This document shows positions 7,121 to 15,858 of a stretch of DNA of 64,000 bases, in pieces; positions within the stretch are counted from its first letter, which is position 1; the number at the start of each line of letters is the position of its first letter. The DNA comes from DATBAX01 sp963723765. GTDB lineage: Bacteria > Acidobacteriota > Terriglobia > Terriglobales > Acidobacteriaceae. The notes beneath the pieces were generated by a model that saw nothing but the letters and a program-made list of their open reading frames with translations, had not been told where the DNA came from and ran no database searches. The DNA lies in the NCBI GenBank assembly GCA_963723765.1, contig CAVRSD010000003.1, positions 186,001-250,000 of the forward strand, in the 5' to 3' direction. The position numbers were made by a program, and so were the translations under genes.

Positions 7121-8098
7121 CTATCGCGCCACAAAGTCGCGCACCGTCTGGATGAATTTATCGGGTTGATCGATGAAGGTCATGTGGCCGCTCCTGGGGA
7201 GAATGACCAGTTTCGATCCGGCGATTTTTGCGTGCATTTCCTGGGACATTTTGGGGTCGCTCTCATCGTGATCGCCGACGATGATGAGAGTGGGGACTTT
7301 GATTTGCGGCAGGCGATCGAGATATTCCACTTCCGTCAGGTTGCCATCCACGACGAACTCGCCGTGGGAACCCCACATTTCGCGATAGACATTCCAGGCG
7401 GTGCCAGTGTTCGAAGCCAAGGGATCATAGTTGGGATCGGGATGGTTCTGAAAGACGTAAGGGAAGTAACCTATGCCCCATGCAAGCTTGGCGTATTCCT
7501 CGGGATAGCGTCCGTGCTCCCAGAGTTCGCCTTTGCCGTATAGGCCGGCAGCTTCGAGGGCATCGACGCGCTCGCGATCTTTGGGGGACATTTCAGATTT
7601 CATTTTGGCCAGGGCTGCATTGAGTTTCTTGGTGCTGGCGAACGTGCTGCCTAGAATCAGGTGAGAAAGATTTTGCTGATACTTGAGCGCATAGGCTTGG
7701 GCAAGAGCGCCTCCGTAGGAATGACCGAGCAGGCTGATTTTGCCGAGGGCGAGCGCCTGGCGAACGTTCTCGATGTCCTCGACCATGTTGGAGATGGTGT
7801 ACTGATGCACATCTTCCAGCTTGGAAGATTTGCCGGAGCCGCGCTCGTCGATAAAAATCAGGCGGTTGGTACGCATGAGCGGCAATAGATAAGGAAGGAA
7901 GTAATCGTGCGAGGCCCCAGGGCCTCCGTGGACGATCATGAGCGGTGCGCCATGTCCGACGGACATGTAGTAGATGAGGGCGCCGTGGCTGTCGACGAAA
8001 CCTTCCTGAGTGGCGAAGACGTTGATCTTCGCGTGAGTTTGGGCGAGGGAGGTGGAGAGAACAGCAAACAGGAAAATGAAAGTTAAGCGAGGGCGCAT
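7121..8098 (-). CDS. Exported alpha/beta hydrolase, proline iminopeptidase-like (S33)
   Basis: 325 residues from ATG 8098. The first about 23 residues (MRPRLTFIFLFAVLSTSLAQ) are a signal peptide, so the enzyme is exported. Alpha/beta-hydrolase landmarks: oxyanion loop IVHGGPGASHD, DERGSGKS, nucleophile elbow LLGHSYGG with the catalytic Ser, Asp in VGDHDESD and His in SGHMTFIDQP. HGGPG and DERGSGKS are typical of S33 prolyl iminopeptidases and related hydrolases. Length fits. The in-frame extension upstream of 8098 is repeat-derived DNA and not part of the gene. Monocistronic, bordered by hairpin repeats on both sides. Substrate unknown. Confidence 0.87.
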   Translation of the reverse strand: MRPRLTFIFLFAVLSTSLAQTHAKINVFATQEGFVDSHGALIYYMSVGHGAPLMIVHGGPGASHDYFLPYLLPLMRTNRLIFIDERGSGKSSKLEDVHQYTISNMVEDIENVRQALALGKISLLGHSYGGALAQAYALKYQQNLSHLILGSTFASTKKLNAALAKMKSEMSPKDRERVDALEAAGLYGKGELWEHGRYPEEYAKLAWGIGYFPYVFQNHPDPNYDPLASNTGTAWNVYREMWGSHGEFVVDGNLTEVEYLDRLPQIKVPTLIIVGDHDESDPKMSQEMHAKIAGSKLVILPRSGHMTFIDQPDKFIQTVRDFVAR

Positions 8099-8154
8099 GG
8101 TGGGAGATGCTAGCACAATGAGGTCGGTCCGTGAGATGCAGTTAAGCGGGTAGG

Positions 8155-8212
8155 GGTCCTTCGACTTCGCAGCCACTTCGCGTTGCGAAGCGGCTACTGC
8201 GCTCAGGATGAC
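8155..8212 (+). repeat. Dispersed hairpin repeat, family A copy 4
   Basis: Same constant flanks; stem CAGCCACTTCGC / GCGAAGCGGCTA with loop GTT and slight mismatches. It lies in the divergent gap between the alpha/beta hydrolase and the carbonic-anhydrase-like gene. Confidence 0.83.
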
Positions 8213-8241
8213 AAGGGTTAGGGTAGAATTTATGAAACTAC

Positions 8242-8715
8242 ATGAAAAAAGTCTTTCACTTCGATTCGGACGCCGGGCCATATGTCGCGGATGCGGCAGT
8301 GTTGTGCTGCTTTGATCAGCGTATCCGGCTGGCTGTGCACAAATTCTTGCAAAAACAGGGAATTTTGCGGCCGGACATGATTGTGGTGGCCGGAGGGGCG
8401 AAAACACTGGCTTCGCCACGCAATGATTTCGAGCGCGATTTCATTCTGGAGCAGGTGCGGATGTCGATCCGGCTGCATCAGACGACCCGCTTATTTCTGA
8501 TGAGCCACTCTGATTGCGCCACTTACGGTGGGCTCGCGGCCTTTGAGGGAGACCACAAGCGGGAATCCGATCATCATGAACAGGAATTGCAACGTGCTGC
8601 GGAACTGGTGAAAACGAATTTCCCAGAGCTAAAGATCGAGTGTTTCTTCGTTAATTTTGATGGCGTGAATGCTGCTGAAATTGGAGTGGAAGAAGTCGCG
8701 GTGAAGAGAGCCTAG
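8242..8715 (+). CDS. Small beta-carbonic-anhydrase-like protein
   Basis: 157 residues. The zinc-site pattern of beta-carbonic anhydrases can be read: CFDQR near residues 23-27 (Cys ligand plus the Asp-Arg dyad), VVAGGAK at 48-54, and SHSDCATYGG at 88-97 giving His89 and Cys92 (H-x2-C). The protein is shorter than typical beta enzymes (about 200 residues) and lacks parts of the dimer arm, so it could be a divergent carbonic anhydrase or a zinc protein using the same fold. ATG 8242; its 3' end overlaps the 3' end of rmuC by four bases (convergent). Confidence 0.75.
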   Translation: MKKVFHFDSDAGPYVADAAVLCCFDQRIRLAVHKFLQKQGILRPDMIVVAGGAKTLASPRNDFERDFILEQVRMSIRLHQTTRLFLMSHSDCATYGGLAAFEGDHKRESDHHEQELQRAAELVKTNFPELKIECFFVNFDGVNAAEIGVEEVAVKRA

Positions 8716-10109
8716 TCGCCAGTCTTGGTGAGTTTGTCGTCGGGAGAGGTCAGACTGAGCGGCAGTTCGTCATCCCATTCGAATGCCAGGGTGCGGGTGG
8801 TAGTCTCGATAGGTTCTACGTCCGGAATTTCCTGCGCGACGGCAACGCCCAGCTCACTGAACTTGCGAGCTGAAACCAATACCCGGCTTTCCAGCGTGCC
8901 GACTGCTTTGTTATAGGACTCCACTGCTCGGTCCAGTCCTTTTCCTACAGCTTCCAGATGACCAGCAAGACTTCTTAGCCGCTCATGCAATTCTTTTCCG
9001 AGAGCGCTGATTTCCTGGGCATTGCGGGCCAGCTTTTCCTGTCTCCAACCGAAAGCGACAGCTCGAAGCAGGGCGATCAGCGTGGTCGGCGAAGCTGGAA
9101 TGACTCGCTGGTTCACACCTTCTTCAATTAGTCCTGGATCCTGCTCCAGAGCGGCGCTGAAAAACATTTCTCCAGGCAGAAACATCACCACGAACTCCGG
9201 CGAGGATTCAAATTGCTCCCAGTACGATTTCAAAGCCAGGCGGGACATGTGAGTGCGTACCTGTTGCGCGTGCGTCTTCATGAAGGCCAGTCGAATTGTG
9301 TCATCGGTGGATTCGACAGCCCTCAGGTAGGCTTCGAGGGGAGTCTTAGCATCGACGACCACACTTTTTCCGCCGGGTAATTTCACGATCAAGTCGGGGC
9401 GTATGCGACCATCGTCAACTTGAACGGTGGTTTGTTCGGTGAAGTCGCAATAAGCGAGCATTCCGGCCATTTCGACCACACGCTTGAGCTGGATTTCTCC
9501 CCAGCGTCCGCGAACGGCCGGGGCGCGAAGAGCCCGCACCAGATTGCCGGTTTCGTCGCGCAATTGTTCCTGGGTGCCTATCAGTGACCGGACTTGCTCC
9601 GTCAACGTACCGTAAGCTTCTTTGCGGTCGCCTTCGATCTGCTGGATCTTGGAGTCCACCTTGGTGAGCGCGTCTTTGATGGGGGACACCAGATCGGCGA
9701 CAGCTTTTTCCCGGGCGACAAGGTCGCCTTCGGCTTTGGTTTGGAATTGTGCCAGACTCGCATTGGCAAGCTGTAGAAAGGATTCGTTGTTGCTTTGAAG
9801 AGCTTTGGCCGCCAAGGCCTGGAAGGCGGTGGTTAGTTCGGCCGTAGCGCTGTCGAGAAGATCCAGCTTTTCCTGATTGGACTTGCGTTCCTCCTGCAAG
9901 GTTGAAGTGAGAGTTGCCAACTGTTTTGACAAGGCTGCATTGGCTGAATTTTCTGTAGCTAGTTTTGCCGACGATTCCTTCAGGGCGCGGTCCAAAGTGA
10001 CGGCGCGCTCCTGAAGGACTGCGGCGCGAGTGCGCAACGTCAGCCAAGCAATGATCAGTCCGAGCGCGGCGCCGCCGACGATGGCCAACAGGGTGGATGT
10101 TTCAAACAC
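8712..10109 (-). CDS. rmuC: RmuC-family DNA recombination protein
   Basis: 465 residues. One N-terminal membrane helix (about residues 8-25, LAIVGGAALGLIIAWLTL), a long coiled coil (about 30-150), then the RmuC nuclease-like domain: VRALRAPAVRGRWGEIQLKR, DLIVKLPGGKSVVVDAKTPL, and WRQEKLARNAQEI. The VVDAK stretch carries the PD-(D/E)XK-type Asp and Lys expected for the fold. RmuC limits recombination between inverted repeats in E. coli; the exact biochemistry is unsettled. Length and domain order are ordinary. Transcribed alone. Confidence 0.93.
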   Translation of the reverse strand: MFETSTLLAIVGGAALGLIIAWLTLRTRAAVLQERAVTLDRALKESSAKLATENSANAALSKQLATLTSTLQEERKSNQEKLDLLDSATAELTTAFQALAAKALQSNNESFLQLANASLAQFQTKAEGDLVAREKAVADLVSPIKDALTKVDSKIQQIEGDRKEAYGTLTEQVRSLIGTQEQLRDETGNLVRALRAPAVRGRWGEIQLKRVVEMAGMLAYCDFTEQTTVQVDDGRIRPDLIVKLPGGKSVVVDAKTPLEAYLRAVESTDDTIRLAFMKTHAQQVRTHMSRLALKSYWEQFESSPEFVVMFLPGEMFFSAALEQDPGLIEEGVNQRVIPASPTTLIALLRAVAFGWRQEKLARNAQEISALGKELHERLRSLAGHLEAVGKGLDRAVESYNKAVGTLESRVLVSARKFSELGVAVAQEIPDVEPIETTTRTLAFEWDDELPLSLTSPDDKLTKTGD

Positions 10110-10260
10110 CCGGAACCTGCCTCGGATTCAGCGTTAGTTTTTCCATGGGTTAAGGATGATTGGATTCTAGAAGGTATTGGGGAAGTTATAAAGTGGAAGG
10201 GAGCAGAACTCATGGAGATCAGACCAGCAGCGGGTGGTACGGGGCCGGGGATGATCCGAG

Positions 10261-10318
10261 GGTCCTTCGACTCGCAGCCACTTCGCAATCGCGAAGGGGC
10301 TATTGCACTCAGGATGAC
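10261..10318 (+). repeat. Dispersed hairpin repeat, family A copy 5 (degenerate)
   Basis: Flanks GGTCCTTCGACTCG and CTCAGGATGAC are kept with small losses. The stem CAGCCACTTCGC / GCGAAGGGGCTA is imperfect with loop AAT. It lies between rmuC and the kinase cluster. Confidence 0.78.
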
Positions 10319-10358
10319 AAAAGTGGGCAAATGAAAGGCAGCTTGAGCCCAAACCCGG

Positions 10359-10387
10359 TTGACTTCGGGCGGCGGTGGTTCTAATAT
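10359..10387 (+). promoter_or_regulatory. Sigma-70 promoter of kinase gene 1
   Basis: TTGACT (10359-10364), 17-base spacer, TAATAT (10382-10387). The third kinase has a promoter with the same two hexamers, the same spacing and TCG right after the -35. The TTG start follows 29 bases after the -10 box. Confidence 0.7.
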
Positions 10388-10416
10388 CGCGGCGCGAGGG
10401 TGGAGTCCCTCTCCGC

Positions 10417-12822
10417 TTGCTCGACCAGACCGTTTCGCACTATCACATCACCGAAAAGCTTGGCGGCGGTGGAATGGGTGTGGTCTACGGAGCCGAGGAC
10501 CTAAAACTGCAACGCCGGGTTGCGCTGAAGTTCCTTCCGGAAGAACTGGTCAAAGATCCCCGAGTCCTGGAGCGCTTTCGGCGTGAGGCCCGCGCCGCTT
10601 CGCAGTTGAACCATCCCAACATTTGCATCATTCACGACATTGAAGATAACGATGGCCATCCCTTTATTGTGATGGAGTTGCTGGAGGGCGAGAGCCTGAA
10701 GCAGCGCATCCGTGGCACTCCCCTCGAGTTGGACGAAATTCTGGATATTGCGGTCCAGGTGGCAGACGCATTGGTGGCGTCCCATGCCAAGGGGATTATT
10801 CATCGCGACATCAAGCCAGCCAATATTTTTTTGACGAAGACGGGACAGGTCAAAGTCCTCGATTTTGGACTCGCCAAGCTGGCGCGTGAGCAGGTTGCGA
10901 ACAGCGACGGCAATTATGAAGACTCCCTGACCCAGATGGGCGTAATTCCGGGCACGGCAGTGTACATGTCTCCCGAGCAGGCCCGGAGCGAGGAACTGGA
11001 TCCGCGCAGCGATCTTTTTTCCTTCGGGGTCGTGCTCTTCGAAATGGCGACGGGAAAGAAGCCATTTGCCGGAAACAATGTCGTCACCACCCTGGATGCA
11101 GTTCTGCACCAGAAACCGGCGTCTCCACGGACCTTGAATCCCACCCTACCCCTCGAGCTCGAGGCCATCATTGGCAAGGCGATGGAGAAAGACCGCCGGA
11201 ACCGTTATTTCACCGCCGCCGAAATGAAGGCGGACCTGGTGAAGTTGAAAAGAGAGACGGAATCAGGACTGACCAGGACTTCAGCCAGTTCGCCGCTGCG
11301 GGTAGTGACCAATACCTTTCAAACCGCGTCCTATCGGCAAAACTATTTATTGCTGGGGACGATGGGTGTCCTGATTACCGTGCTGGTTACGTTGGGGATC
11401 TGGTGGATTAAGCATCGGTCAGGCGGTGGCTTTGGCGGGAACAGAAACACCATTGCGGTGCTCCCGCTGCAGAACATCACCAACGATCAAAACATCGACT
11501 ACCTGCGTTTCGCCCTGGCCGATGAGATCGCCAATGTGCTTGCCTACACCCGATCACTGGACGTGCGGCCTTCCACCAGTACGCGGAGGTTTACCGGCGC
11601 CGATGTCGATCCCCAACAGGTTGGTCATCAGTTACGTGTGGCAGTTGTGCTCACCGGGCATTATTTGTTGCAGGGGAAAAAGCTTTTGGTGACGATTGAG
11701 GCGATTGACGTGGGCAGCAACCGCCTGCTGTGGCAGGGCACCATCACCAGTGACGCGCAGGATTTGATTTCCATGCAGAAACAGATTTCCAGCCAGGTCC
11801 ACCAGGGGCTGCTGCCGGAGTTGGGTGCCACCGCCGGGTTTATTGAAGCGGGGACAAAACCGAAGAACCAAGACGCCTACGATCTGTATCTGCGCAGCCT
11901 GGCGATTTCGCATGATCCTGAGCCTAATAAGGCCGCCATTTCCGTGCTGGAGGAAGCGGTCGGTATGGATCCGAGCTATGCGCCGGCCTGGGAATCGCTG
12001 GGGCTGCGTTACTACTACGATGGCTCGTACGCCAATGGTGGCGCTACCATGTTCGAAAAATCAAACTCGGCCTACGAGCGGGCTCTGGCGCTGGATCCAA
12101 ATCTCAGCGCGGCAGCGGGCAATCTGATTGTGAATCGGGTGGAGCGGGGAGATTTGGGAAAAGCCTACGAGCAGGCGAAAGAGCTGGTTGCGCGCCGTCC
12201 TCAGAATGCGACCGCTCATTTTACTTTGGCGTACGTCTTTCGCTATGCCGGCATGTTTGAGGAATCCAAGCACGAATGCAATACCGCCATGGCGCTGGAT
12301 CCGGGCAACTACGAATTTCGTTCCTGCGCCTGGGTATTTCTTGGCTTGGGAGAAAACGAAAGAGCCATGGATTTTGTACGCCTGGATGCGGGTTCGGAGT
12401 GGGCGAACTATATGATGCCTTCCGTCCTGCTTCGCGAGGGCAAGATCGCAGAAGCGCGGCAGTCGGTCGGCAAAATTACTGGGAATCCTTATTATCACCG
12501 GGACCTGCTGGAAGTTTGCCTGCAACTTCGCCCGGCTTCGGAGATGGATAATATTGTGCAGAAGACCGAAGCCAATGTGACGTCGGACAGCGATCCGGCG
12601 CCGCGTTATGAACAGGCCACCATCTTGGCGTATTGTGGAAGACCCGACGATGCGGTACGCATGATGGCGGGCGCCATTCAAAAGAATTATTGTTCCACGG
12701 CGGGGCTGCGCTCCGATCCATTGCTGGCAAAACTTCGGGGTACCACGGCATTCGGCCAGCTACTCATCGCAGCCGCCGATTGCCAGCAGAAGGCTTTGGA
12801 AAACCCGGGTCCCTCACACTAA
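10417..12822 (+). CDS. Membrane Ser/Thr protein kinase with TolB-like and TPR output domain
   Basis: About 801 residues from TTG 10417 (reads LLDQTVSHYHITEKLGGGGM), preferred over the upstream ATG because the other two kinases start at the aligned codon. Kinase domain in the first 275 residues: GGGGMG loop, VALKF Lys, HRDIKPAN, DFGLAK, SPEQAR; all catalytic residues present. One membrane span near residues 310-335, then a TolB-like segment starting NTIAVLPLQNITND (about 345-475), then TPR-type helical repeats to the end. This is a Hanks-type kinase of the acidobacterial expanded set, with the kinase in the cytoplasm and the C-terminal part outside. Its target is unknown. Confidence 0.92.
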   Translation: MLDQTVSHYHITEKLGGGGMGVVYGAEDLKLQRRVALKFLPEELVKDPRVLERFRREARAASQLNHPNICIIHDIEDNDGHPFIVMELLEGESLKQRIRGTPLELDEILDIAVQVADALVASHAKGIIHRDIKPANIFLTKTGQVKVLDFGLAKLAREQVANSDGNYEDSLTQMGVIPGTAVYMSPEQARSEELDPRSDLFSFGVVLFEMATGKKPFAGNNVVTTLDAVLHQKPASPRTLNPTLPLELEAIIGKAMEKDRRNRYFTAAEMKADLVKLKRETESGLTRTSASSPLRVVTNTFQTASYRQNYLLLGTMGVLITVLVTLGIWWIKHRSGGGFGGNRNTIAVLPLQNITNDQNIDYLRFALADEIANVLAYTRSLDVRPSTSTRRFTGADVDPQQVGHQLRVAVVLTGHYLLQGKKLLVTIEAIDVGSNRLLWQGTITSDAQDLISMQKQISSQVHQGLLPELGATAGFIEAGTKPKNQDAYDLYLRSLAISHDPEPNKAAISVLEEAVGMDPSYAPAWESLGLRYYYDGSYANGGATMFEKSNSAYERALALDPNLSAAAGNLIVNRVERGDLGKAYEQAKELVARRPQNATAHFTLAYVFRYAGMFEESKHECNTAMALDPGNYEFRSCAWVFLGLGENERAMDFVRLDAGSEWANYMMPSVLLREGKIAEARQSVGKITGNPYYHRDLLEVCLQLRPASEMDNIVQKTEANVTSDSDPAPRYEQATILAYCGRPDDAVRMMAGAIQKNYCSTAGLRSDPLLAKLRGTTAFGQLLIAAADCQQKALENPGPSH

Positions 12823-12857
12823 CTAAAATTGACGCCCTAGGGTGGACTCTTATCCCA

Positions 12858-15770
12858 CTGCCCGAACAAACCGTTTCCCATTACCGGCTGATCGAGAAAC
12901 TCGGCGGCGGCGGGATGGGTGTAGTGTACAAAGCCGAAGACCCGCGGCTCGGCCGCTTTGTGGCGCTCAAGTTTCTGCCCGACAATGTTGCGCTTGATCC
13001 GCAGGCGTTGGAACGTTTCCGCCGCGAAGCCCGCGCCGCCTCTGCCCTGAATCATCCCAATATTTGCACGATTTACGACATTGGCGAGCACGAAGGTAAA
13101 GCTTTTATTGCCATGGAATACCTGGAAGGGCTGACTTTGAAGTACAGCATTGCCGGGCGGCCGCTGGAAATGGAGCAGTTACTTTCGTTGGCGATCGAGG
13201 TCGCGGACGCACTCGACGCAGCGCATGCCAAAGGCATTGTCCATCGCGACATCAAGCCGGCGAATATCTTTGTGACCGAACGCGGGCATGCCAAGGTACT
13301 GGATTTTGGTCTGGCGAAGATGACGACCAAAGGTGAGAAAAATCCGGAAGGGGTGACTGCGGAAAATCTGACCAGTGCCGGTACGGCCATGGGAACGGTC
13401 GCCTACATGTCCCCTGAGCAGGCGCGGGGCAAGGAACTCGACAGCCGCAGCGATATTTTCTCGTTTGGCGCGGTGATTTATGAGATGGCGACCGGCGCCA
13501 TGCCATTTCGCGGGGACACGTCCGCGGTTCTTTTCGATTCCATTTTGCACAAAGCGCCCACCGCTCCGGTGCGGCTGAATCCTGATCTGCCCAGCAAGCT
13601 GGAAGAAATCATCAACAAGGCGCTGGAGAAAGATCGTGAGTTGCGGTATCAGCATGCTTCCGATATCGGCGCGGACCTGAAGCGTCTGAAGCGCGATACG
13701 GATTCCAGTCGAAGCGCGATCACCCTTGCGTCAGACGACCCGGACCAAGGCGTTGCTCCTTCCGGATTGTTGGTTGCACGGCCCGTGACTGGTGCAGAGA
13801 AGGCGGCCTCGTCACAGTCATTGCCCGCAGCTCCGGAACAAAAAGCGAGAAGCTGGTGGAAGATAGTTGTGCCGCTAGCTTTATTAGTGGCCATTATTGT
13901 TGGAGGCTTTTTCTACTGGCGGTCGCGACAGACTGCCACTACGCTCACTGAGAAAGACACGATCGTCCTCACGGATTTTGCCAACAGCACGGGCGACCCG
14001 GTTTTCGACGATGCTCTGAAACAAGCTCTCTCTGTTGAGTTGGGACAGTCCCCATTTCTCAATGTTCTCTCCGATCGAAAAGTTGGCGAGACGCTCCGTC
14101 TTATGGGTCGCCAGCCCACGGATAAACTGACGCTTGATGTAGCGCGCGAACTTTGTCTTCGCACCGGAAGCAAAGCGATCATTGCGGGCTCAATCTCCAG
14201 CCTGGGGAGCCAGTATGTGGTCGGTTTGAGTGCGTCCAGTTGCCGGACAGGCGACCCACTGGCTGAGGAACAGGGGCAATCCGCCGGCAAAGAAGGCGTG
14301 CTGAAAGCGTTAAGTCAGGCAGCGTCCGTGCTTCGCAGCAAGTTGGGCGAGTCGCTGGCTTCCATTCAGAAGTTCGATGTTCCCATCGAAGCCACCACGC
14401 CTTCGCTGGAAGCGCTGAAGGCTTTCAGTTTGGGTGCGGTGACAGGAAATCAACAGGGTGACGCCGAAGCCATTCCTTTTTTGAAGAGAGCCATCGAGCT
14501 TGATCCGAATTTCGCCATGGCTTATGCCGGACTGGGCGTTCACTACGCGAACATGGGGCAGCCCACTTTAGCAGCTGCGAACATTCAGAAAGCTTATGAC
14601 CTCCGCGAGCACGTCAGCGAAAGGGAAAGACTGCGGATCACGGCAGATTATGCCTTCAGCAACGGAGACATCGAAAAGGAATCTCAATCCTACGAACTCT
14701 GGATCCAGAGTTATCCGCGCGATTATGTTCCTCATGGCAATCTGGGAGCGAACCACGCCATTCTCGGTCAGTGGGACAAGGCCATCACGGAACTTCATGA
14801 ATCGCTTCGCCTGGAACCGAATTCCGTTGTTAGTTATGAAAATCTCGCGGAAGTGTATATAGCGTTGAATCGTTTCGAAGAAGCCAAGGCGACCATTGCA
14901 CAAGCCCACGAGCGCAAGCTGGATAATGTTTATGTGCATCTGCTGGAATACGCGCTGGCGTTTTTACACCACGACAACAGCGAAATGGAGAAGCAAGTCG
15001 CGTGGGGCGCGGGAAGGCCGGGAGACGAAGACCCGCTGTTAAGCACGCAATCCGATACCGAAGCCTATTACGGACGATTGGCTAGGGCGCGTGACTTTTC
15101 CCGGCGTGCCTCAGATTCCGCGCTGCGGGCCGATTCCAAGGAAACTGCCGCGCTCTGGCAGGCGAATGCAGCCCTGCGGGAAGCCGAATTCGGCAATGCT
15201 GAGCTAGCGCGCCGTGGAGCTGAGGCTGCGCTTACCCTGGCACCCGGCCGGGATGTGGAGGTAATCGCGGCTTTGACTCAGGCCCGGGGAGGCAATCCCA
15301 ATAAAGCGCAACAACTTGTCCAACAGTTGGAAAAAAGCAATCCATCCAACACGATATTGAAGCTTTACTGGTTCCCAACAATCAAGGCGGCGATCGAAAT
15401 TGCTCGAGGGAATGCTTCGCAAGCGGTTGATTTTCTGCAAGCCGCGGAGCCGTATGAAACCGGGCAAGTGCCGCCGAGTCAGGTGGAGAGTCTCTATCCC
15501 GCTTATTTGCGCGGCCAAGCGTACTTGTTGGCGCATCAGGGTAGCCCTGCGGCTGCTGAATTTCAGAAAATCATCGATCATCCGGGGATGGTGCAGAATT
15601 TTCCAACGGGAGCTTTGGCTCATCTTGGTCTCGCTCGTGCTTACGTGCAAGCTGGTGATCGTGTCAAAGCACGCGCTGCCTACCAAGATTTCTTTACGCT
15701 GTGGAAAGACGCGGATGCGGACATCCCTATTCTCAAAGAGGCCAAAGCGGAGTTTGCCAGGCTGCAATAA
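12858..15770 (+). CDS. Membrane Ser/Thr protein kinase with TPR-rich C-terminal half
   Basis: About 970 residues from an inferred CTG at 12858, which aligns codon for codon with the TTG starts of both neighbours (x-x-x-Gln-Thr-x-Ser-His-Tyr). The frame is open further 5' but there it overlaps kinase 1. Kinase domain complete (GGGGMG, VALKF, HRDIKPAN, DFGLAK, SPEQAR); one membrane span, KIVVPLALLVAIIVGGFFYW, about 320 residues in; next a domain opening TIVLTDFANSTGDPVFDDAL, common in these kinases; then TPR repeats (for example AIELDPNFAMAYAGLGVHYA) to the end. Starts 35 bases after kinase 1 stops, probably co-transcribed or from a weak local -10 (TAAAAT 12824-12829). Confidence 0.9.
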   Translation: MPEQTVSHYRLIEKLGGGGMGVVYKAEDPRLGRFVALKFLPDNVALDPQALERFRREARAASALNHPNICTIYDIGEHEGKAFIAMEYLEGLTLKYSIAGRPLEMEQLLSLAIEVADALDAAHAKGIVHRDIKPANIFVTERGHAKVLDFGLAKMTTKGEKNPEGVTAENLTSAGTAMGTVAYMSPEQARGKELDSRSDIFSFGAVIYEMATGAMPFRGDTSAVLFDSILHKAPTAPVRLNPDLPSKLEEIINKALEKDRELRYQHASDIGADLKRLKRDTDSSRSAITLASDDPDQGVAPSGLLVARPVTGAEKAASSQSLPAAPEQKARSWWKIVVPLALLVAIIVGGFFYWRSRQTATTLTEKDTIVLTDFANSTGDPVFDDALKQALSVELGQSPFLNVLSDRKVGETLRLMGRQPTDKLTLDVARELCLRTGSKAIIAGSISSLGSQYVVGLSASSCRTGDPLAEEQGQSAGKEGVLKALSQAASVLRSKLGESLASIQKFDVPIEATTPSLEALKAFSLGAVTGNQQGDAEAIPFLKRAIELDPNFAMAYAGLGVHYANMGQPTLAAANIQKAYDLREHVSERERLRITADYAFSNGDIEKESQSYELWIQSYPRDYVPHGNLGANHAILGQWDKAITELHESLRLEPNSVVSYENLAEVYIALNRFEEAKATIAQAHERKLDNVYVHLLEYALAFLHHDNSEMEKQVAWGAGRPGDEDPLLSTQSDTEAYYGRLARARDFSRRASDSALRADSKETAALWQANAALREAEFGNAELARRGAEAALTLAPGRDVEVIAALTQARGGNPNKAQQLVQQLEKSNPSNTILKLYWFPTIKAAIEIARGNASQAVDFLQAAEPYETGQVPPSQVESLYPAYLRGQAYLLAHQGSPAAAEFQKIIDHPGMVQNFPTGALAHLGLARAYVQAGDRVKARAAYQDFFTLWKDADADIPILKEAKAEFARLQ

Positions 15771-15805
15771 CTTATTTATTTTCGTGACACTTTGGCTGTA
15801 AAGCT

Positions 15806-15834
15806 TTGACTTCGCTGCCTGTAGCTCCTAATAT
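15806..15834 (+). promoter_or_regulatory. Sigma-70 promoter of kinase gene 3
   Basis: TTGACT (15806-15811), 17-base spacer, TAATAT (15829-15834); same hexamers and spacing as the kinase 1 promoter. The TTG start is 24 bases after the -10 box. Confidence 0.72.
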
Positions 15835-15858
15835 CGTGGCCCGGGGGATTCTTCACTT

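Noticed and set aside
2621..10318. CRISPR array from the repeated hairpins
   Set aside because: Copies are hundreds to thousands of bases apart with genes between and there are no regular spacers or cas genes.
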